From contig NZ_LYCK01000013.1 in NCBI RefSeq assembly GCF_001679045.1, positions 152,354-216,353 on the forward strand: a stretch of DNA of 64,000 nucleotides, given 5' to 3'. Shown piece by piece: positions 58,220 to 64,000 of this stretch (position 1 is the stretch's first letter; each line of letters starts with the position of its first letter). The notes below the pieces were generated by a model. It was not told where the DNA came from. It saw nothing but the letters and a program-made list of their open reading frames with translations, and did no database searches. A program made the translations under genes and the position numbers. This DNA comes from Haemophilus haemolyticus (GTDB taxonomy: Bacteria > Pseudomonadota > Gammaproteobacteria > Enterobacterales > Pasteurellaceae).

Positions 58220-59719
58220 ATGCAATACGCTCTCTCTCGCACAGAACAAGGTAAAATCCTAGGCATCACGGCCAAAATGGCTAACCGCCATGGCCTTATT
58301 GCTGGCGCAACAGGTACGGGTAAAACTGTCACATTACGTAAAATGGCAGAAGCCTTCAGTGATGATGGGGTTCCGGTATTTTTAGTAGACGTAAAAGGCG
58401 ATCTTTCTGGCTTAGTAAAGAGCGGTCAATTTCAGGGCAAAATTGCGGAACGAATTGAGCAGTTCGGGTTAGGCAATGAAAGTTATCTTAATGGCTATCC
58501 TGTTTCTTTTTGGGATGTTTTTGGACAAACGGGCATTCCTCTTAGAACAACCATTTCTGAAATGGGCCCGTTGTTGCTTTCTCGTTTATTGAATCTAAAT
58601 GCTACGCAAGAAGGATTATTAAACCTGGTATTTCGTGTGGCAGATGATAAAGGTTTATTGCTCATTGATTTAAAAGATCTGCGTGCAATGCTGAAATATG
58701 TTGCAGAGAATGCGAGAACCTTCCAAGTTGAGTATGGCAATGTTTCGACCGCAAGTGTTGGTGCAATCCAACGAGCATTACTGACACTTGAAAATGAAGG
58801 CGCTACAAATTTATTTGGTGAGCCAGCATTGAATCTAGATGACTGGATGCAAACTCGCGATGGGCGAGGGGTGATTAATGTACTCAATTCTGAAAAATTG
58901 ATTAATTCCCCAAGAATGTATAGCGCATTTCTATTATGGTTGATGGCAGAACTCTTTGAACAACTGCCAGAAGTGGGGGATCCTGAGAAACCTAAATTTG
59001 TTATGTTTTTTGATGAAGCACACTTATTGTTTGATGGTGCGCCGAGCGTACTCGTGGAAAAAGTAGAACAAGTTGTGCGTTTGATTCGTTCTAAAGGTGT
59101 GGGAATCTATTTTGTCACGCAGAACCCACTTGATTTGCCAGATACAGTATTAGGCCAGTTAGGTAACCGTGTTCAACACGCTCTTCGCGCATTTACTCCA
59201 CGCGATCAAAAAGCTGTAAAATCAGCTGCAGAAACTTTCCGAGCAAACCCTTTAGTGAATGTTGTCGAGACTATTTCAACCCTTGGAGTGGGCCAAGCAT
59301 TGGTATCATTTTTAGATGAAAAAGGCATGCCTACGCCAGTTGAAATTGCCTATATCTATCCGCCAAAAAGTCAGCTTTCACCATTAACCACAGACGAACG
59401 TAACGCTTGGGTGAAAGATGATGATCTTTATGCGTATTATAAAGAATACGTAGATAATGAATCTGCCTTTGAAGTATTAACTGCTCAAGCGGATTTAGCT
59501 GCGGTACAACAAAAACAAGCGGAGCAAGCTCAAGCGGAAGAAGAAAACGGCTTCTTAGGTAGTTTGAGCCGAATGATTTTTGGTACACAAAAGCGCGGTG
59601 AAAAATTATCGCCAACTGAGCAAATTGTAAATAGTGTTGCGCAGTCTGTAGGGCGAAATATTCGAAATCAAATTACTAAGCAAATTATGAGAGGCATAAT
59701 GGGCGCGCTTAAGAGATAA
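58220..59719 (+). CDS. HerA/DUF853-type ATPase (YjgR-like)
   Basis: A 499-residue P-loop ATPase. Walker A is GATGTGKTVTL (about 29-39) and Walker B is FVMFFDEAHLLFD (about 261-273), followed by an Arg-finger type segment (LGNRVQHALRAFTPRDQKAV). HerA relatives translocate DNA; YjgR proteins have no settled role. The C-terminal tail is Ala/Glu/Gln-rich. AAAGGA precedes the start. Confidence 0.9.
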   Translation: MQYALSRTEQGKILGITAKMANRHGLIAGATGTGKTVTLRKMAEAFSDDGVPVFLVDVKGDLSGLVKSGQFQGKIAERIEQFGLGNESYLNGYPVSFWDVFGQTGIPLRTTISEMGPLLLSRLLNLNATQEGLLNLVFRVADDKGLLLIDLKDLRAMLKYVAENARTFQVEYGNVSTASVGAIQRALLTLENEGATNLFGEPALNLDDWMQTRDGRGVINVLNSEKLINSPRMYSAFLLWLMAELFEQLPEVGDPEKPKFVMFFDEAHLLFDGAPSVLVEKVEQVVRLIRSKGVGIYFVTQNPLDLPDTVLGQLGNRVQHALRAFTPRDQKAVKSAAETFRANPLVNVVETISTLGVGQALVSFLDEKGMPTPVEIAYIYPPKSQLSPLTTDERNAWVKDDDLYAYYKEYVDNESAFEVLTAQADLAAVQQKQAEQAQAEEENGFLGSLSRMIFGTQKRGEKLSPTEQIVNSVAQSVGRNIRNQITKQIMRGIMGALKR

Positions 59720-59821
59720 AGTTGTATTTTCAAAAAATACTTGCGTGCTTTTATTTATTCAAAAATCTGATTTCGCCTCAGGGTGAAATCATCACGTTAA
59801 ATGGCAATAAGGAGATTTATT

Positions 59822-60580
59822 ATGTCAGACGTATTCCACCTAAACCTCACAAAATCCCAATTGAAAGGGGCTATACTCGCTATTGTTCCTGGCGATCCTG
59901 CGCGTAGTGAGCGTATTGCTAAACAACTTGATAATCCAGAGTTCCTTGCTAGCACACGTGAATTTACTTCATGGTTAGGTTACCTTAATGGACAACCTGT
60001 TGTGGTATGTTCTACGGGTATTGGTGGGCCATCAACATCAATTTGTGTGGAAGAACTTGCTCAACTTGGTGTTCGCACTTTCTTGCGTATTGGTACAACG
60101 GGTGCAATTCAACCACATATTAATGTAGGCGATGTTCTTATCACAACCGCTTCTGTTCGCTTAGATGGTGCAAGCCGTCATTTCGCACCATTAGAATATC
60201 CTGCTGTGGCAAATTTTGAATGTACAACCGCACTTTATAATGCAGCGAAAGCAAAAGGTATCGAGCCTTATGTAGGTGTAACCGCATCATCTGATACATT
60301 CTATCCAGGTCAAGAACGTTATGATACCTATAGCGGTAAAGTATATCGTGATTACCAAGGGTTACTTAAACAATGGCAAGATTTGAATGTGATGAACTAC
60401 GAAATGGAATCGTCAACATTGTTTACCATGTGTAGCGCATTAGGTTTACGTGCAGGGATGGTTGCGGGCGTGATTGTAAACCGCACTCAACAAGAAATTC
60501 CAAATGAAGCAACAATGAAACAAACGGAAGAAAAAGCAGTGTCTGTTGTGATCGCAGCTGCGCAGGCGCTGTTAAGTTAA
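59822..60580 (+). CDS. udp: Uridine phosphorylase
   Basis: Splits uridine with phosphate into uracil and ribose-1-phosphate for pyrimidine salvage. The 252-residue protein shows [42 protein letters not shown] and [13 protein letters not shown]. Start at [11 protein letters not shown], with AAGGAG upstream; a longer frame would begin before the ribosome site. Confidence 0.96.
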   Translation: MSDVFHLNLTKSQLKGAILAIVPGDPARSERIAKQLDNPEFLASTREFTSWLGYLNGQPVVVCSTGIGGPSTSICVEELAQLGVRTFLRIGTTGAIQPHINVGDVLITTASVRLDGASRHFAPLEYPAVANFECTTALYNAAKAKGIEPYVGVTASSDTFYPGQERYDTYSGKVYRDYQGLLKQWQDLNVMNYEMESSTLFTMCSALGLRAGMVAGVIVNRTQQEIPNEATMKQTEEKAVSVVIAAAQALLS

Positions 60581-60594
60581 TCTCTTTTAATTGA

Positions 60595-60632
60595 AAGAAT
60601 AAAGCCTTGTTTTCACAAGGCTTTATTATTAG
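60595..60632. terminator. Terminator between udp and pssA
   Basis: AATAAAGCCTTG / CAAGGCTTTATT hairpin between convergent genes. Confidence 0.85.
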
Positions 60633-60654
60633 ATCTAAAAAGTATTATTCAGCA

Positions 60655-62022
60655 TTACAGAATCATTTTCACCAATTTATCCGCTTTAATTCGTGCAAAT
60701 TTTTTCAAAAGTTTTTGCACTGGTTCTGGGTATTGATTCAATTCTTCTAATTCAGTGTAATGTTTTAATACTTTTGTATGTTGGCGAATTTGTTTTTGCT
60801 CTTTTTCCACTTGGGATAAAAGCTGTTGTTGAGGATCGTAAATTAATAAGCCATTTTCTGCATCCAAACGCCATGCTCGAGGGTTAAGATTATTGCCCGT
60901 AAGTAAAATATAACGGTCATCTACCCACACACCTTTTAAGTGGTAGGTATTATCGCCATCACGCCATAAACGCACCACAAGCTGACCATTTTCAATTTGT
61001 GACTCAAATTTTTCACAGAAACGACGAAGATTACTTTCATAAAGATAAGGTAACGCTCCCGCCATTTTGAATGGTTGTTCTGGTGGAATATAAAAATCGT
61101 TTGCGACTTTATCGCCAACAATAATTTCTACTCGTTTACCATTTTCTAATAACGTTGCTATTTTATGTTGCAATGTACGTGGGAAATTAAAATATGGCGT
61201 ACAAATCACTAATTTTTCTTGTACTTGCAAGAATAAATCTTCAATCACTTGATTTAATTCGTTGCCCGATGCGCCTAAGCCAAACAGTGGCGATACGCTT
61301 AAAACATTCGGTAATTTTACCGCACTTTTTAATGAATATTCACCATTTTGAGCAAGGTCTTTACGATAAACGCGAATATTGCCGCGGATCTCTTTGGTAC
61401 GAGGGCGGTTGGTCACATCAAGTGGATAAACTGCACTGAAATCTAACAAGTAATCATTGATGAAATTCACCATCGAATCAGCTAATTCGGCATGAGTGAT
61501 TTTTTGATAGCGGTCGTAACGATATTTTTCAAATTGATGAAGATAGACATTATTTATGCTTGCACCGCTATAAAGCACCGTATCATCAAATACAAAGCCT
61601 TTAACGTGCAATACACCAAAAACTTCGCGCGTATTAATTGGCACGCCAAAGAACATATTCGGATCATCAGGCAACTGATAAGTTTGGCGTTGCTCGCAAT
61701 ACCAATCTGCATTGGTGGCCGATTTTTCCGCGCCTAATAAATTGCGTTGTGCGCGATGCCAATCTATGAGAATTTTTACATCCAAGTGTGGATTTTCTTG
61801 CTTCACGCGATAAATTTCATCGAGGATTTCCTGCCCCGCTTCATCTTTTTGCCAATAAAGTGCGGTGACATAAATACGTTTTTTTGCGTTTCTGATTAAT
61901 TCAATAATTTGAGTTTTAAATTCAGCCGGGCTACCCAAAAATTCAATTTGCTCAGCTTGCAAAGCAAGGAATGGCAAATTATTTAAATTTTGTTCAGCTC
62001 GTTTGGTTTTATTGATTAACAT
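60655..62022 (-). CDS. pssA: CDP-diacylglycerol-serine O-phosphatidyltransferase
   Basis: Makes phosphatidylserine, precursor of phosphatidylethanolamine. The 455-residue phospholipase D-superfamily enzyme has two HKD-type sites: HVKGFVFDDTVLYSGASINN and HLKGVWVDDRYILLTGNNLNPRAW. This is the peripheral-membrane type of gamma-proteobacteria. Confidence 0.95.
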   Translation of the reverse strand: MLINKTKRAEQNLNNLPFLALQAEQIEFLGSPAEFKTQIIELIRNAKKRIYVTALYWQKDEAGQEILDEIYRVKQENPHLDVKILIDWHRAQRNLLGAEKSATNADWYCEQRQTYQLPDDPNMFFGVPINTREVFGVLHVKGFVFDDTVLYSGASINNVYLHQFEKYRYDRYQKITHAELADSMVNFINDYLLDFSAVYPLDVTNRPRTKEIRGNIRVYRKDLAQNGEYSLKSAVKLPNVLSVSPLFGLGASGNELNQVIEDLFLQVQEKLVICTPYFNFPRTLQHKIATLLENGKRVEIIVGDKVANDFYIPPEQPFKMAGALPYLYESNLRRFCEKFESQIENGQLVVRLWRDGDNTYHLKGVWVDDRYILLTGNNLNPRAWRLDAENGLLIYDPQQQLLSQVEKEQKQIRQHTKVLKHYTELEELNQYPEPVQKLLKKFARIKADKLVKMIL

Positions 62023-62168
62023 AATCCATCTCGTGATTAAAGACTAGTGCGTTAGTTTACAATATTTCACGCGCTTATTAATAGAAAAAAGGCTTTTTTT
62101 CGTTATAATGCTCAAAAATTTTAGCATTTTTTGGCTAAAAAATATTCATTTTTATTCAGGGAAACCCT

Positions 62169-63224
62169 ATGAACGACAAACGCAAACCGTTTTTTCAATC
62201 CGCCGGCAGATCCTTTCAAGAACGCTCAGTAGGTGAAAAATACAGAGAAAAACCAACTCAAAATCGACCGCACTCTAATGATAAATTTAATGGAAATAGA
62301 AACGAAAAATCTCGTTTTTCTCGTGATAAACAAGAAGTGAAAGAAACTAAAATTACGCAACTTTCTTTATCTCGTGCACCATCAAATAAAAATGTAGAAC
62401 AACCTAAGGTTCAAGTGACGATAAAAAGTACGGGTACGGTTTATAAAACAAAAGAAAAGAAAACGGGGGCGCTTTCTCCTCGAGCACCTGAAAAAATTAA
62501 GAAAAACCGTGCGGAAGAAATGAAAGTTTACGGTGAAAATGCCTGTTTAGCTTTATTTGCAGAACGCCCTGAAAGTATTGTTCGATTGTGGGCAACCGTA
62601 CAAATGTCACACAAAATTGGCGAGGTATTGAGTTATTTAGCCGAAAACAAGAAGGCTTATCATGTTGTAGATAGAGAAGAATTAGCTCGAGTGAGTGGAA
62701 CAGAACATCATGGTGGCATTTGCTTATTGGTGAAGAAACCTCGTGCTTTCACGTTGCAAGGTTATTTAGATATTCCTCGTGAAGAGGATTGTTTAGTGCT
62801 ACTAGATAACGTGAATAATGCGCAAAATATTGGTGGCGTATTGCGTACTTGTGCGTATTTTGGTGTGAAAAATATTGTTTCCGATAATGTGGAAAATCTG
62901 TATTCGGCAGCCTCAATGCGCGTAGCAGAAGGTGGTGCGGAATATATTCGTGTGTTAGAAACAGATTATATTGATTCGGCTTTGATGCAATTGCGAAAAT
63001 CAGGCTATCAAATTATTCACGTATCGCATAATAAACAAGGCGAACCGTTGGATAAAGTGCGGTTAAAAAATAAAGTGGTTTTTGTGCTAAGTGAAAGTTC
63101 TACGGAAAGTTTAGCGACGCCAGAAGATACACAAGTGCGTTTAACGCTCGCAAGTCCAATTAAATCAGGCTTAAACATTGCAGTGAATGCGGGTGTGTTG
63201 TTAGCGAAGTGGTATTTTAGATAG
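62169..63224 (+). CDS. SpoU/TrmH-family RNA 2'-O-methyltransferase with basic N-terminal tail
   Basis: A 351-residue protein. About 110 residues of disordered Arg/Lys/Asn-rich sequence precede a substrate-binding L30e-like domain and a SPOUT knot domain with LDNVNNAQNIGGVLRTCAYFG, VFVLSESSTESL and LNIAVNAGVLLA. It methylates a ribose in tRNA or rRNA; the target is unknown. The layout resembles E. coli YfiF. AGGGAAACCCT precedes the start. Confidence 0.9.
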   Translation: MNDKRKPFFQSAGRSFQERSVGEKYREKPTQNRPHSNDKFNGNRNEKSRFSRDKQEVKETKITQLSLSRAPSNKNVEQPKVQVTIKSTGTVYKTKEKKTGALSPRAPEKIKKNRAEEMKVYGENACLALFAERPESIVRLWATVQMSHKIGEVLSYLAENKKAYHVVDREELARVSGTEHHGGICLLVKKPRAFTLQGYLDIPREEDCLVLLDNVNNAQNIGGVLRTCAYFGVKNIVSDNVENLYSAASMRVAEGGAEYIRVLETDYIDSALMQLRKSGYQIIHVSHNKQGEPLDKVRLKNKVVFVLSESSTESLATPEDTQVRLTLASPIKSGLNIAVNAGVLLAKWYFR

Positions 63225-63228
63225 TGTA

Positions 63229-63260
63229 TGATTAAAGGGGAAAATGATTTCCCCTTTAAA
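63229..63260. terminator. Bidirectional terminator between the SpoU gene and trmN6
   Basis: AAAGGGGAAA / TTTCCCCTTT hairpin between convergent genes, overlapping the trmN6 stop. Confidence 0.82.
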
Positions 63261-63954
63261 ATTTCAAATAAAAGTCTTTAGTCAATTCAATAAACGCCTC
63301 AGTGTATTGGTTGTCCTCATCATAAATCACTAATTGATCTTGTATTGAAACTTGGGGTTGTTTAGAAAACGTGAGTAGCATTCTTTGGGGCGTTTTTCCC
63401 ACTTTAGTAATGACATTCGTCTGTTTGATGCAAAAAAGTGCCGTGGATTTTATGAGTGTTTTCCCTGCATCATAAGGCAAAACAAAACTTATTCTCCCAT
63501 TTTCCGATAAGCGCGTGGCAGCCCATTCTAACCAATTTAAGTGGTTTTGCTTGGTATAACGAGCCAATTCTCGTTCCTCATTTTTGCAAGCAATACCTTG
63601 TTCGAAATAAGGTGGATTTGCCACAATTAAATCAAAGGTTTGTTCAGTGGTTTGTAAAAAATGTTGTATATCTGTTTGAATAAGTTGAATGCGATTTTTC
63701 CAGACAGAATCATTGATGTTTTCTTGTGCTTGTTTTGCTGCAATGGGATCCAGCTCAACCGCTTGAATTTGGCAGTTTTCTTCAGTTCGTTGTGCCAACA
63801 TTAGAGCCAATAATCCTGTGCCACTGCCCATATCTAAAATATTTTTACAATGTTTTACATCAGCCCAAGCACCTAGCAAAATGCCATCAGTGCCGACTTT
63901 CATCGCACAAGAATCTTGATTGATATGGAATTGTTTAAAGGTAAATCTGCTCAT
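63256..63954 (-). CDS. trmN6: tRNA1(Val) adenine-37 N6-methyltransferase
   Basis: Modifies A37 of tRNA1-Val, encoded four times in this window (53.9-54.3 kb). The 232-residue Rossmann methyltransferase has [27 protein letters not shown], the SAM site [19 protein letters not shown] and the catalytic NPPY ([12 protein letters not shown]). I start at MSRFTFKQF to match YfiC/TrmN6; the open frame continues 15 codons upstream, over an uptake signal. Confidence 0.93.
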   Translation of the reverse strand: MSRFTFKQFHINQDSCAMKVGTDGILLGAWADVKHCKNILDMGSGTGLLALMLAQRTEENCQIQAVELDPIAAKQAQENINDSVWKNRIQLIQTDIQHFLQTTEQTFDLIVANPPYFEQGIACKNEERELARYTKQNHLNWLEWAATRLSENGRISFVLPYDAGKTLIKSTALFCIKQTNVITKVGKTPQRMLLTFSKQPQVSIQDQLVIYDEDNQYTEAFIELTKDFYLKF

Positions 63955-64000
63955 AAATTTTTCGTAAATTGACCGCACTTGGGGCTGTTGATAACTCATT

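Overview
This window is Haemophilus chromosome, AT-rich and dense with the Pasteurellaceae DNA uptake signal AAGTGCGGT / ACCGCACTT, both singly and as inverted pairs that form transcription terminators. The core genes (narQ, plsY, folB, bcp-dapA-bamC, opsX/kdkA/rdgB, lpxB-lpxA-fabZ, hktE, gltX, lpt6, udp, pssA) are those of the H. influenzae group. An intact periplasmic Cu/Zn superoxide dismutase gene (sodC), a published marker separating H. haemolyticus from nontypeable H. influenzae, makes H. haemolyticus the best guess; that is an inference, not proof.

Layout. 1-5.1 kb: a partial nitrate/nitrite sensor kinase (narQ), plsY, folB, sodC, then a leftward set of a transglutaminase-like protein and a MerT/MerP-like metal pair. 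5.4-11 kb: cobalamin-dependent methionine synthase metH, followed after 27 bp by an AAA ATPase plus HNH nuclease pair that matches the Septu (PtuAB) anti-phage system. 11-12.3 kb: a cluster of TCCT-loop hairpins and a 5'-truncated AAA_14/DUF4143 ATPase. 13-17.5 kb: a leftward BtuB-like TonB receptor, binding protein, FecCD permease and ABC ATPase, probably for a corrinoid or a similar metal chelate. 17.7-24 kb: glyQ and glyS, separated by a glutaredoxin-like protein, a membrane protein, a histidine acid phosphatase, a DUF559 nuclease-like protein with a 40-bp inverted repeat beside it, and a lipoprotein; then tRNA-Ile2(CAU). 24.4-32 kb: a glutamine amidotransferase, tonB-exbD-exbB, bcp, dapA, bamC and the LPS genes opsX and kdkA, then rdgB. 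32-43 kb: an ABC exporter, an AraC regulator, an AhpD-like protein, rnhB-lpxB-lpxA-fabZ, a phosphoethanolamine transferase, pyrH and catalase.

43.0-52.1 kb: a roughly 9 kb integrative element in the 3' end of tRNA-Ala(GGC). It carries a P4-type integrase, an AlpA-like regulator, a small likely winged-helix protein, a 572-residue Walker A/B ATPase and a coiled-coil protein. A foreign segment of Gram-positive type (merR, merA and a decayed ISL3-family transposase) has replaced the 5' part of an XRE regulator gene in it. I saw no uptake signal in this element or in the Septu pair. 52.2-64 kb: gltX, four identical tRNA-Val(TAC) genes, lpt6, a YihY-type membrane protein, a SEC-C protein, a MOSC protein, a HerA-like ATPase, udp, pssA, a SpoU methyltransferase and trmN6.

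The parts most worth follow-up are the Septu pair joined to metH, the tRNA-Ala element with its uncharacterised gene set and mercury insert, and the DUF559-associated inverted repeat.
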